Source of the DNA: CALFCE01 sp964411665
GTDB lineage: Bacteria > Pseudomonadota > Gammaproteobacteria > Granulosicoccales > Granulosicoccaceae
Length of the DNA stretch: 39,608 bases
Assembly: GCA_964411665.1 (NCBI GenBank)
Contig: CAYPMR010000034.1
Coordinates: 1-39,608, forward strand
Direction: 5' to 3'
Program-made: the position numbers and the translations under genes
Part shown: positions 1 to 8,487 of the stretch, piece after piece
How positions within the stretch are numbered: the stretch's first letter is position 1
Layout: each line of letters begins with the position of its first letter
Notes under the pieces: generated by a model
The model's database searches: none
What the model saw: only the letters and a program-made list of their open reading frames with translations
Told to the model about the DNA's origin: nothing

Positions 1-1072
1 TACCAAACTGATTTCGACTTGCCAGATCAACGCCGTCGGTAAATCCGATAATGACATGATAGTCTTCGCTCGGCCCACTGGCATCAATCTCTTCAAGTAC
101 AGTATCAATAGCGTAATAAAAAGCGGTGGCTGACTGGCCGCGATCAGGTTGATAGTCGCGAAACGATGAGAGTCGCTGGATATCGCCACTGAACTGGCGA
201 AAATCAACCACATAGTCATCTCGCAAGCGATCCGACGCGTAGCGTGCGGCACTCAAAATTTGTACCTGATCTGCAGCTGTAATGCTCGACGAACCATCGA
301 GTACGAAGTACACGTTAATGAAATTGTTACGTGTGTCATATTCGACCGGTGACTCCACATCGATGAACGAATCTTCAAGTAAAGTAAAGAACTCATCGAC
401 ATTCTCGTCCAGACCTCTTATGGAAATACAATTCTGATCGTAAGCTCGTACGGCAAAACGATGCAGGCGACGCCCGCCTCTGATATCGCTGGTGTAACTT
501 CCACCGACCAATTCAAGACTGAAGTCATCAATCAGTCCCAGTTCCGAAGGGCGAACCGCGTTGCTCAGATCTATATTAAGAACAGCATGGGTTTCGGTTA
601 ATGTACTTGAAGAATCTGCCTGACTGCTAGCAGTCACTGTTGCAATAGCCGCCACATCATCACCTTGTCCAGCAGGTACAATCACAGTGACTTCACCATC
701 GCCAGACTGCGGATCAATCGCAATTGAATCCGAGACAGCTACCGGCCGACCAGCATCGTCAACTACCGTAATGGTTAGACTGGACCCAGGTGGCAGTGAT
801 TGCAAATCCAGTCCCGAGAGCGAGTACTGCAATACCAATTCGGCATTGTCACCGATATCGGCCGGACGTAATTCACTGATTTCCAGATTAACTCGACCTG
901 TGCTGGTGTTCCGTAAATCCACCAGGGTTGTATCAATCGGGGGTTCCAGATCACCGGCGTCACAAGCACTCAGGCAGACCACAATAACCGTGATCAAAAG
1001 CCGCGATAGAAAGCTACTTGCCGCACATCGACACAGGGCGCAGTAAATCTTGCATGATGAATAAATCTGCAT
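1..1072 (-). CDS. Secreted VWA-domain lipoprotein, C-terminus off the left edge
   Basis: Reading frame open from an ATG at 1072 to the window edge, so the protein is at least 357 residues and its end is missing. The N-terminus is a hydrophobic signal ending in LSAC, a lipobox with the modified cysteine near residue 37. A beta-rich stretch follows, then a von Willebrand factor A domain: YFVLDGSSSI near residue 259 is the MIDAS DxSxS metal site and IGFTDGVD near 346 is the late VWA strand with its aspartate. Family knowledge says such domains bind protein ligands through a divalent metal; the ligand is unknown here. It is divergent from the MoxR/CoxE-like pair, which also includes a VWA protein, so a joint role is possible but not shown. 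An alternative start within the first 15 codons cannot be excluded because the N-terminal region before the signal is long and cysteine-rich. Confidence 0.85.
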   Translation of the reverse strand, partial: MQIYSSCKIYCALCRCAASSFLSRLLITVIVVCLSACDAGDLEPPIDTTLVDLRNTSTGRVNLEISELRPADIGDNAELVLQYSLSGLDLQSLPPGSSLTITVVDDAGRPVAVSDSIAIDPQSGDGEVTVIVPAGQGDDVAAIATVTASSQADSSSTLTETHAVLNIDLSNAVRPSELGLIDDFSLELVGGSYTSDIRGGRRLHRFAVRAYDQNCISIRGLDENVDEFFTLLEDSFIDVESPVEYDTRNNFINVYFVLDGSSSITAADQVQILSAARYASDRLRDDYVVDFRQFSGDIQRLSSFRDYQPDRGQSATAFYYAIDTVLEEIDASGPSEDYHVIIGFTDGVDLASRNQFG

Positions 1073-1185
1073 ATTAGGCGGAAGGACGCAAATTTGAGAC
1101 CAGCCTAAAAGACCTGTGTCACAAGCGACTCAACATTCAATGCCACAACCATCAGACCCGGCATCGATCTGCAGTTTGATTCAGG

Positions 1186-1191
1186 TATACT
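1186..1191 (+). promoter_or_regulatory. Possible -10 box for the MoxR gene
   Basis: TATACT ends only seven bases before the ATG at 1199, and there is no Shine-Dalgarno sequence in front of that ATG. A transcript from this box would start at or next to the start codon, giving a leaderless message. The -35 region is poor, so this is tentative. Confidence 0.35.
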
Positions 1192-1198
1192 CGTTTTA

Positions 1199-2146
1199 AT
1201 GAGCGAGACAAGGCTAGACAACCTGAATAATACCCTGCTGCAGACCGGCTATGTCGCCGATCGCGCGCTATTGATAAGTCTTGATCTCATGCAAACACTT
1301 GCAAAGCCATTGCTGCTTGAAGGTGAAGCAGGTGTCGGGAAAACCGGCATTGCCACCAGTCTGAGCAAGGCCACCGGCTACCCGCTTATTCGTCTGCAAT
1401 GCTATGAGGGGCTAGATGCGCAACAGGTACTCTACGATTGGGATTACCAGCGGCAATTACTGGCCATTCAGATGTTGAAAGCAGAAAACCAAACCGATAC
1501 CGAATCAGATACCAGTGCGCGTTTGAATCGTGCGATCTACAGCAATGAGTTTCTGCTTAAGAGACCACTGCTTGAAGCGATTAGTGCTGGCAGGCAAACC
1601 ATCCTGTTGATTGACGAGATTGATCGCGCTGATGAAGAATTCGAAGCCATGCTACTTGAAGTGCTAGCCGAGAACCAGATAACCGTTCCGGAACTGGGCA
1701 CCTTCCAGGCAACCTGCCGACCTCACGTCATCCTGACATCCAATGCCATTCGTGAACTCAGCGATGCTTTGCGACGACGTTGCCTCTATCACTATATAGA
1801 ATTTCCGGATGAACAAAAGGAGCTCAGCATCGTACACGCTCGCCTGCCGGATATTGACAAGAAACTGGCACAGCAAGCCGTTCGGCTGGTGCAAGGTCTG
1901 CGCAAAGAACCACTGCGCAAAACTCCGGGAATTGCTGAAACTCTGGATTGGTTGGCGGCACTATGCTCACTACAGATCAGCGAGTTGAGTGCAGACCCAC
2001 AAGCGCTCGACAACACTCTGCCAGCACTGCTGAAAACCCGCGCCGATCAATTAAAGTTTCGTCAACATGGCGCTCTGGAGAAATTACTTCAACACCCGGA
2101 CTCTGATGACGTAAACAACACTGTGTCTGGCCATGCACCAAACTGA
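1199..2146 (+). CDS. MoxR/CoxD-type AAA+ ATPase
   Basis: A 315-residue AAA+ protein of the MoxR group. Walker A is GEAGVGKT (residues 42-49), Walker B is ILLIDEID (135-142), sensor 1 lies in HVILTSNA, and an arginine-rich RRRCLYHYIEFPD segment follows as in MoxR and CoxD. Family knowledge: MoxR ATPases act as chaperones with a VWA partner to assemble or activate metalloenzymes and other complexes. The gene overlaps the CoxE-like VWA gene by 14 bases, the classic MoxR-VWA pairing, so the two are almost surely cotranslated partners. No carbon monoxide dehydrogenase or other molybdo-enzyme gene is in the window, so the client is unknown. The start ATG has no clear ribosome binding site (see the -10 box at 1186). 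Confidence 0.92.
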   Translation: MSETRLDNLNNTLLQTGYVADRALLISLDLMQTLAKPLLLEGEAGVGKTGIATSLSKATGYPLIRLQCYEGLDAQQVLYDWDYQRQLLAIQMLKAENQTDTESDTSARLNRAIYSNEFLLKRPLLEAISAGRQTILLIDEIDRADEEFEAMLLEVLAENQITVPELGTFQATCRPHVILTSNAIRELSDALRRRCLYHYIEFPDEQKELSIVHARLPDIDKKLAQQAVRLVQGLRKEPLRKTPGIAETLDWLAALCSLQISELSADPQALDNTLPALLKTRADQLKFRQHGALEKLLQHPDSDDVNNTVSGHAPN

Positions 2147-3323
2147 CGCAGATTTTCAACACGCAACATCGGCTATGCGAAAAAGCCGGTTGCCGGAATT
2201 GTTATCAGATCGTCTGCTCGGCTTTGGCCAGGTACTGGCACAAAATGGCATTCGAGTTGATGCCGGCAATCTGGTGGAATCCCATCAGATAGCTGCTGCT
2301 GACTACATACTGGATCGGTGCAGCTTTCGCTTCGCCCTAAAATCATGCTTCTGCAAGAACCGGCGTGACTGGCAACTGTTTGATAATTTGTTTGACGTTT
2401 ACTGGTCAGCGTCGAGTGCCAGCAATGATGGTAATGAACAAGAACCAGCAACCGAACCACCTTCATCAATTGTAAATGCACCGGCACTAGCGAGCGACGA
2501 CGGTAAACTTGTCGGTTTTGCGGGCACATCCAGTCAGGAGGTAGATACAACGCTCACCGGTGCTGGCGACTTCAAGGCACTGTCACTAGCTGATTTTCGC
2601 TTTGTCGCTGATCCGGCCAAAATACAGGCGATCGAACAGATGATTGATGAACTGGCGCGTCGTAGCAGACGCCAGCGCATGCGTCGCAAATTGCCTTGCC
2701 AGAAAGGTTCTGTGATCGATATGCGACGCTCACTCGCCCGGGCTCCTCGCTACGACGGACTGATCGCTGAACTTCGCTTTCAACGAAGACCGCGCCGATT
2801 GCCACGTTTCGTGCTACTGCTCGACGTCAGTCAATCCATGGAAGTCTATGCAAAGCTGTTTCTGCGCTTCGCGCTTAAACTTGTAAACGTTTTCCAACGC
2901 TCAGACATATTCGCTTTTAATACACAGCTGATTGCTCTCGGTAGCGGCCATCATGCTTTGTCCGAATCCTCATTTGAAGATAAGCTTACTGCGGAATCAC
3001 GTTCATGGCTCGGTGGTACCCGTATCGCGTCGTCCCTGCGTGAATTCAATCACGACCACGCTGCCTCCCTGTCAGGCAGTCAGACAACGGTGATCATTTT
3101 CAGCGATGGCTGCGATACTGATAAGCCGCACGTGTTGGCCACAGAGGTTGAAAAAGTGCAATCGAGGTGTCGGCGTTTGATTTGGGTCAATCCGTTGTTG
3201 GGTCGATTCAGCGACGGTGAGAAAGATCCCTATATGGATCCAATCAGGCCATACATAGACCGCTACAGGAGCGCGCACAATCTTGACAGTTTGATAGCAC
3301 TACAAAAGGATTTACTTTACTAG
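2133..3323 (+). CDS. CoxE-like VWA domain protein
   Basis: A 396-residue protein. The C-terminal half is a VWA domain: RFVLLLDVSQSME near residue 230 holds the DxSxS metal site, and TTVIIFSDGCDTD near 315 the late aspartate. Before it is a basic linker rich in arginine (RRSRRQRMRRKLP), and the N-terminal part resembles the helical region of CoxE-type proteins. There is no signal peptide, so it is cytoplasmic. It starts inside the end of the MoxR ATPase gene and is probably its working partner: in the CoxD/CoxE and NorQ/NorD pairs the VWA protein recruits the client. Its TAG stop is also the first three bases of a REP-like element (3321-3347). The DUF3604 gene follows 61 bases downstream. Confidence 0.9.
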   Translation: MHQTDADFQHATSAMRKSRLPELLSDRLLGFGQVLAQNGIRVDAGNLVESHQIAAADYILDRCSFRFALKSCFCKNRRDWQLFDNLFDVYWSASSASNDGNEQEPATEPPSSIVNAPALASDDGKLVGFAGTSSQEVDTTLTGAGDFKALSLADFRFVADPAKIQAIEQMIDELARRSRRQRMRRKLPCQKGSVIDMRRSLARAPRYDGLIAELRFQRRPRRLPRFVLLLDVSQSMEVYAKLFLRFALKLVNVFQRSDIFAFNTQLIALGSGHHALSESSFEDKLTAESRSWLGGTRIASSLREFNHDHAASLSGSQTTVIIFSDGCDTDKPHVLATEVEKVQSRCRRLIWVNPLLGRFSDGEKDPYMDPIRPYIDRYRSAHNLDSLIALQKDLLY

Positions 3324-3347
3324 GAGCCTGCGGCGTGGCAGAACCTC
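3321..3347 (+). repeat. REP-like element, left copy
   Basis: TAGGAGCCTG, seven bases, then GCAGAACCTC. The same two blocks occur at 5791-5814 in opposite orientation with a four-base middle. The first three bases are the stop codon of the CoxE-like gene. It resembles short extragenic palindromic repeats of gammaproteobacteria; that identity is inferred. Confidence 0.55.
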
Positions 3348-3384
3348 ACCCATAACATACAAACACCCACTAAACATAGCCACT

Positions 3385-5757
3385 ATGAGCAAACGGGATT
3401 CAACACCGAAAAACAAACTGAAGTTGACTGATACAAAAGCCGACGCAATCAATGGTGTTGTTAGCGACAAGCTAGTCGGTGCAGCCTGGCCAGCCGTACA
3501 TCCGGGCGAAGACCCGGTGCTCTACGGGCACGTGGAGATGACACCGCGTGGCGAGTTTGCAACACGCAGTCTGCAAACTTTTCGACTTGTATATACCGTG
3601 GGGCGTTACGGCATAGATGATACTGGCAGTATCCGCATCGTCTTTCGTTTTATGAGTGATGTCGGCGAACTGCAAACCATTCGTCCGGAAGACTACAACT
3701 ATGTAACAGCCAGTGCCAGCACCGGTGCACGCCTGTCACTGACCTATGGTAAAACTGCCCATCAACGTCCATGGTTCAAAGCATTGACGGTCAGGCTACA
3801 CGGTGGCTACCTGCGAGAGGGCGATACGATAACCGTTGTTTATGGTGATACCTCGCGTGGATCGCCCGGCCTGAAACTGCCAACTCTTGCAGATGCCGGA
3901 TTCGAATTTAAAGTGTTGGCGGACGTCTGTTCGGTCGGTCACTACTATCCATTGGCAGAATCACCGCATATCGCCATCGTGCCGGATGTCGCACACAGCT
4001 GGAAAACGGTTCTGCCAACCTTAAGACGACCGGGCGATATTTTCAGACTGGGCGTGAAGGCTGAGGACTTGTGGGGAAACCCGACACCGCTTGCCAGTGG
4101 CCTGCTGCGATTTGAATCCTCGCTGCCGGCCAACAACCTGCCACAGGAAATTGAATATCCACACGGTGAAAAATCACTGGTCATTGATAATCTGTCAGTG
4201 GCAGAGCCGGGAACGCTTGTTATCCGTACCTATCTTGACGACCAGCTTGTCGCTACCGCTGGCCCTTTAATCTTGCGCACAGCCGATAGCTCGCAACAAA
4301 GCCGCAGTTACTGGGGTGATCTGCACGGTCAAAGTGGTGAGTCGATTGGCATTACAACAGCACGACAATATTTCGATTTCGCACGAAACAAATCTTTTCT
4401 TGATGTCACCAGTCATCAGGCTAACGACTTTCAAGTTAACAATGCCTTCTGGAAGTACCTCAACGAACTGGTTGCCGAATACCATGAGAACGATCGATTC
4501 GTTGTATTCCCGGGCTACGAATGGTCAGGTAACACGGCTGTAGGAGGGGATCGCAATGTTTTCTTTATGAAAGAGGGTCGACAAATTCGACGATCATCAC
4601 ATGCCCTGCTTCCTGAACGCGAGGATATTGATACGGATGCTCCAACAGCCGCTAAACTCTTCGAGACACTACAGGATGAAGACTGTGTTGTTTATGCACA
4701 TGTTGGTGGGCGCTATGCCGATATGCACCAGGCACATGACCCACGCCTTGAAACAGCGATGGAAATTCATTCCGCCTGGGGTACGTTTGAATGGCTGTTA
4801 ACCGATGGTTTTGCCATGGGTCACCGCTGCGGTGTGGTTTGCAATAGTGATGGCCATAAGGGTCGACCGGGTGCCAGCTACCCCGGCACAGCTCAGTTTG
4901 GCGCTTACGGTGGATTAACTTGTTTTCTAACCGATGATTTGTCACGCCAGGGCATCTTCGACTGCCTACGCCAGCGTCGACACTATGCCACTACCGGCTG
5001 TCGATTACACATGGACGTAGATATTAAATTCAACGCCAAGGCAAAGCGCTTTGATAAAGACCCGGCTGCCTGGGATGACGCCAAGGCATCAAAAATCAAA
5101 TCAGCCATGATGGGGGACATCATACAAACGGATGCGTCCATCGCGCACATGACGTTGGCAGTTGCGGCAATGAGTCCATTGGAGCGCATAGAAGTGCGTA
5201 ATGGGACAACCGTTATAGAGACACTCAAGCCTTATACCGACGATGAACTAGGTTCAAGAATTCGCGTTATCTGGCGTGGTGCAGAGTACCGTGGGCGCGG
5301 ACGTCAGACAACCTGGACAGGAGCGGCCCGTTTCACTAATGCGGGTATTCAGCGCCTGACTAAAATCAACGCCTGGAACCACGAGCGAAAACTCCAGCAA
5401 AGTGGCTCGCAAGCCATAGAGTTTGATGCAATAACCACCGGGAATTTTGGTGGTTTCGATGTGTGGCTTGACGAGAACGAAGATGCCACAATGGAACTGA
5501 TTACCAATCAGGGCACATTAACTGTCGATTTGGCATCACTGGGTAATCAGGATGTCGTGCTTGATGCAGGCGGCCTGGGTAAACAGCTTCAAGTGTTCAG
5601 ACTACCGGACAATAACCCACATCGTTCGATAGAGGCCACTATCGACATACCGTTAAACAACACGATTAATAATAATGGCGACAACCCCTTATGGATCTGT
5701 GTAACAACCGAAGACGGGTTTCAAGCCTGGAGCAGCCCAGCTTTTGTCTTTAGTTGA
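3385..5757 (+). CDS. DUF3604 family protein (PHP-like metal-site motifs)
   Basis: A 790-residue protein with no clear signal peptide. The N-terminal 300 residues look beta-rich. From about residue 309 it carries the DUF3604 signature: YWGDLHGQSG, then FLDVTSHQAND, VFPGYEWSG with GGDRNVFF, VYAHVGGRYAD, MEIHSAWGTFEW and CNSDGHKGRPG near 488. The spaced His/Asp/Glu motifs resemble PHP-type metal-dependent hydrolases, but the substrate of this family is not established as far as I know. The C-terminal third appears to be another beta domain. It is 61 bases downstream of the CoxE-like gene on the same strand and may belong to that operon, though a REP-like element sits between them. A hairpin follows the stop. 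Confidence 0.85.
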   Translation: MSKRDSTPKNKLKLTDTKADAINGVVSDKLVGAAWPAVHPGEDPVLYGHVEMTPRGEFATRSLQTFRLVYTVGRYGIDDTGSIRIVFRFMSDVGELQTIRPEDYNYVTASASTGARLSLTYGKTAHQRPWFKALTVRLHGGYLREGDTITVVYGDTSRGSPGLKLPTLADAGFEFKVLADVCSVGHYYPLAESPHIAIVPDVAHSWKTVLPTLRRPGDIFRLGVKAEDLWGNPTPLASGLLRFESSLPANNLPQEIEYPHGEKSLVIDNLSVAEPGTLVIRTYLDDQLVATAGPLILRTADSSQQSRSYWGDLHGQSGESIGITTARQYFDFARNKSFLDVTSHQANDFQVNNAFWKYLNELVAEYHENDRFVVFPGYEWSGNTAVGGDRNVFFMKEGRQIRRSSHALLPEREDIDTDAPTAAKLFETLQDEDCVVYAHVGGRYADMHQAHDPRLETAMEIHSAWGTFEWLLTDGFAMGHRCGVVCNSDGHKGRPGASYPGTAQFGAYGGLTCFLTDDLSRQGIFDCLRQRRHYATTGCRLHMDVDIKFNAKAKRFDKDPAAWDDAKASKIKSAMMGDIIQTDASIAHMTLAVAAMSPLERIEVRNGTTVIETLKPYTDDELGSRIRVIWRGAEYRGRGRQTTWTGAARFTNAGIQRLTKINAWNHERKLQQSGSQAIEFDAITTGNFGGFDVWLDENEDATMELITNQGTLTVDLASLGNQDVVLDAGGLGKQLQVFRLPDNNPHRSIEATIDIPLNNTINNNGDNPLWICVTTEDGFQAWSSPAFVFS

Positions 5758-5771
5758 GAGTGCAAGCGGCC

Positions 5772-5794
5772 CCTCGCGTTCGTAGCAGGCGAGG
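5772..5794. terminator. Hairpin between convergent genes
   Basis: CCTCGC and GCGAGG form a six-base stem around an 11-base loop, between the convergent DUF3604 and GH16 genes. There is no T-run, so it may be a Rho-type boundary or simply part of the adjoining REP-like element (5791-5814). Confidence 0.35.
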
Positions 5795-5814
5795 TTCTGC
5801 AGCACAGGCTCCTA
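5791..5814 (-). repeat. REP-like element, right copy
   Basis: Read on the minus strand: TAGGAGCCTG, four bases, then GCAGAACCTC. It is the inverted partner of 3321-3347. The first TAG is the stop codon of the GH16 gene, just as the left copy starts on the stop of the CoxE-like gene. Confidence 0.55.
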
Positions 5815-7479
5815 CCCGCCTTGCCAGGGTTTGCGTTTATAAGCACGCACATAGTCAATTTCAATTTCAAACGGGAAGTTTGCATCATCTGCCGGCCTTG
5901 GTGCCCAGGCGCTTCCTGTGACCAGATAAAGAATTACATTCATACTCTGTCGTGATATTTGTGGACCGGTAAGGCGCTGTATCTCCCTGCCATTGATATA
6001 CCAAATAACCAGATTCGGTTCCCAAAGAACACTGTAGTTATGAAAACCTGCCAGATCCTGTCGCTCAGCGAGTGCGCCACCCTCACGCGGATAGACCATG
6101 GTCGGCGTTGAAAGCGTGTTCTGGTGCGTCACATCGCGGTAGTGGTAGGTTTGAAAAGCTTTCTCGTCTCCAAACGGGTTGTCACCCAGGTATTCAATGA
6201 TATCGATTTCCGGTGAATGCTCGGCTGCCCAGCGACGAAACAGATAAAAGCTTGTCAACATTCCGGATTTCTGACCGACACGCAAACGACCTTCCACGTA
6301 TCCGTAAGTCGTGCCGAATTTGTCAGCAATCAGATTACCATTACTATCGTTTTGACCAGACCTGAGTTCATGCGTTGAAAGAGCACCAGATAAAAAAGGC
6401 TGGCCCAGGGCTTTATCAATGAGCTCCGGTGGCGTTCGAATGGCCGATATCGTTAGTGTCTCTCCATTAAGAATAAACGGATTGTATCCAAAATCCGGGT
6501 TTGTCTGGGTGTCTACAAAATACTGCATTTCACCATTAATAATATTCTGATCTTCCTGGCGCCAGGTCAAACTGGTAGTCCATTTCGTATCATCGAGCGT
6601 GTCCTGGTCAAATTCATCCGACCAGATCAATTCGAATTGATCAATAAAATTGGCGGTATTGGACAGGTCAGTCTGAAATTGGAAATTATCATTGCTGTCA
6701 ATATAAGGGTCAGCAAATTTCGCTATGCGTCCGCCCTGCTCAGGATGAAGGCTAACTTCCACAGATTGGGATCGCTGCGATTCATTGCCCGCATCGTCCA
6801 CGGCCGTGACTGTGTAACTGTGTGTTGAGCCTACTGCCGGTGTGAAGCCAGGCTGGTCACACGCACGGACGTGTGTAAAGTTGCAGTCGATAAAAGTGGT
6901 GGTTTGCCAGTAATCACGCAAGGTTCTGCTCGATTGCACAGCAGCATTACCTTCTGTAGTCTCGACGGTGTACACAACTCCGTCGTTACGATAGATGCGA
7001 TAGGCAACGACCTGCCCATCATCATTCGAAGGCGCCCAATCAAGCTCCACCCAATCATTTCCCAGTAAATTTACATGCAGGTTTTTGGGTTGTGTAGGCG
7101 GCCCTCCCGCAACAGGCTCTTCCAGATCGACCTCAAGGGACTTACCAAAAAAATCGGCTGTAGAGACACTACCGAAGATGGAATTGTCGAACACTATAGG
7201 CGAGGTAGTTGTGTTGTTATCATCTGAATTAGCCGAAACCGCATTGCCTGAGGAACTATCCGTCACTGATGTGCCGTCACCTGCTCCGAGAGATTCAAGT
7301 CCTCCAGATGCTTCAGATCCTGAATCACCTGAACCACAGGCAACCACCGACAATATACTCGACAGAACAATCAACCGTGCAAACGGCAATGCAGCGGCAG
7401 TCGTTATCGAGCGCAGATCAACGTGACAGGCTTTGCCAGAGAGCTTATCTGGACTTGTACAACACAACGGACTCGCCAT
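5812..7479 (-). CDS. GH16 endo-glucanase-like lipoprotein with FN3 domain
   Basis: 555 residues. An N-terminal hydrophobic segment ends in VVAC followed by GSGDSGS, a lipobox followed by a Ser/Gly-rich spacer, so it is probably anchored to the outer membrane. An FN3 domain covers about residues 128-245. The C-terminal half is a glycoside hydrolase family 16 fold: FELIWSDEFDQDTLDDTKW begins it, and PEIDIIEYLG holds the full ExDxxE catalytic motif (nucleophile E424, D426, acid/base E429). Family knowledge points to endo-beta-1,3- or mixed-linkage glucanase activity, as in laminarinases; the exact substrate cannot be read off. The long N-terminus before the lipoprotein signal suggests the true start may lie inside the annotated one. 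It shares its fold with the second GH16 protein at 18.6 kb, which has lost this motif. Confidence 0.9.
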   Translation of the reverse strand: MASPLCCTSPDKLSGKACHVDLRSITTAAALPFARLIVLSSILSVVACGSGDSGSEASGGLESLGAGDGTSVTDSSSGNAVSANSDDNNTTTSPIVFDNSIFGSVSTADFFGKSLEVDLEEPVAGGPPTQPKNLHVNLLGNDWVELDWAPSNDDGQVVAYRIYRNDGVVYTVETTEGNAAVQSSRTLRDYWQTTTFIDCNFTHVRACDQPGFTPAVGSTHSYTVTAVDDAGNESQRSQSVEVSLHPEQGGRIAKFADPYIDSNDNFQFQTDLSNTANFIDQFELIWSDEFDQDTLDDTKWTTSLTWRQEDQNIINGEMQYFVDTQTNPDFGYNPFILNGETLTISAIRTPPELIDKALGQPFLSGALSTHELRSGQNDSNGNLIADKFGTTYGYVEGRLRVGQKSGMLTSFYLFRRWAAEHSPEIDIIEYLGDNPFGDEKAFQTYHYRDVTHQNTLSTPTMVYPREGGALAERQDLAGFHNYSVLWEPNLVIWYINGREIQRLTGPQISRQSMNVILYLVTGSAWAPRPADDANFPFEIEIDYVRAYKRKPWQGG

Positions 7480-7808
7480 GGGTACTCCACGATTTATTAT
7501 TTTTATTATTCGTCGTACCTATATGCACACCCGTACTGCAAAACCGCCGAAACATGGAACAGACAATGGCTATGATCAGCAATTACTCTGTCCAGCAACT
7601 TCGCGTCAATCAGTATAAGATGAGGGCATCAATACCAGTACATAAGTAGGGTATCGGCAGGGAACTTTTCCGTTTGCAGAGTGGAGGACGGCTACAGCGT
7701 CGCAGCTTGCCTAATTAAAAGCAGGCCACTAAACCCGAAAATGTCGGGCCGTGCACATTTCAAAAATAACTCAGTCGGGAAGGACGTTACCGATGGTATT
7801 GACAGGCG
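7480..7808. other. Intergenic region upstream of the GH16 gene
   Basis: No convincing gene. On the minus strand TTGACG (7609-7604) and AGTAAT (7587-7582), 16 bases apart, make a possible sigma-70 promoter for the GH16 gene with a leader of about 95 bases. A short hairpin lies at 7734-7748. Confidence 0.4.
7734..7748 (-). terminator. Weak terminator-like hairpin after the TMEM220 gene
   Basis: CCCGA and TCGGG form a five-base stem with a five-base loop, followed on the minus strand by TTTAG. It lies about 60 bases past the TMEM220 stop codon. The stem and T-run are both short, so this is only a candidate. Confidence 0.3.
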
Positions 7809-8183
7809 TTAGCCTGCTTTACCGGCTCTGGCAACTATCAGGCGACAAAGCGATACGCTTATTAGTACCAATAAAACGATCATCATCCCCATACCCTCGC
7901 GCACGGATTCAACTTCCCACCAGACATCACGCGTCCACCACGCATCGGTGCGCGGCCAGTAGAAGACAGCCAGAATCGTCGCCAGTAGAATGGATATCGC
8001 CAGAAAGATACGTGACACAAGATGACGCAAGACGCCGGGACGCAAAGCGGCAAGTAGAGCCCAGACCATGGGCACCGAATAAATGACCAGCCACAGCAGT
8101 CCATCAGGATCATTCAGTTGTACAAACATGAAGACCATCATCAGAACAGCCAGTAGAATATGAAACAAGCGCACCACAAGCAT
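7809..8183 (-). CDS. TMEM220-like four-helix membrane protein
   Basis: About 124 residues, almost entirely four hydrophobic helices. The motif FVQLNDPDGLLWLVIY between helices 1 and 2 is the hallmark of the TMEM220 family, a small membrane family of unknown function found in bacteria and animals. I place the start at the ATG at 8183 rather than the TTG one codon earlier, because GGAG lies nine bases before the ATG. It is divergent from eboD across about 300 bases. No functional link to its neighbours is visible. Confidence 0.8.
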   Translation of the reverse strand: MLVVRLFHILLAVLMMVFMFVQLNDPDGLLWLVIYSVPMVWALLAALRPGVLRHLVSRIFLAISILLATILAVFYWPRTDAWWTRDVWWEVESVREGMGMMIVLLVLISVSLCRLIVARAGKAG

Positions 8184-8487
8184 CAAATATTACTCCAGTA
8201 CAGCGTCAACGAAACTAAGTATAAAGCCCTGAACAGGACTGAAAAATCGGTGCCGAACTTGCAATATAAACCTTTAATATAACGCACAGCAGTTACAACT
8301 CGCGATGGGCTATCTGAATAATAGCGCGACTTTGATTCCTTGTTGCAGGTGCAATCACCGATATGGCAGTGGCCAAATGACGATCCGCTTGTAGCGAAAT
8401 AATACATCGAACAATTGTCCAAAAAATGTTACACCAGCCTATCTTGTACACATGCTTCAAGCCATAATATAGACAACGGTTGATAAG
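8184..8487. other. Divergent intergenic region TMEM220 / eboD
   Basis: About 300 bases with no supported gene. Near the eboD end, TTGTAC (8444-8449) followed 17 bases later by ATATAG (8467-8472) is a weak promoter candidate for the ebo operon. Nothing else stands out. Confidence 0.3.
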
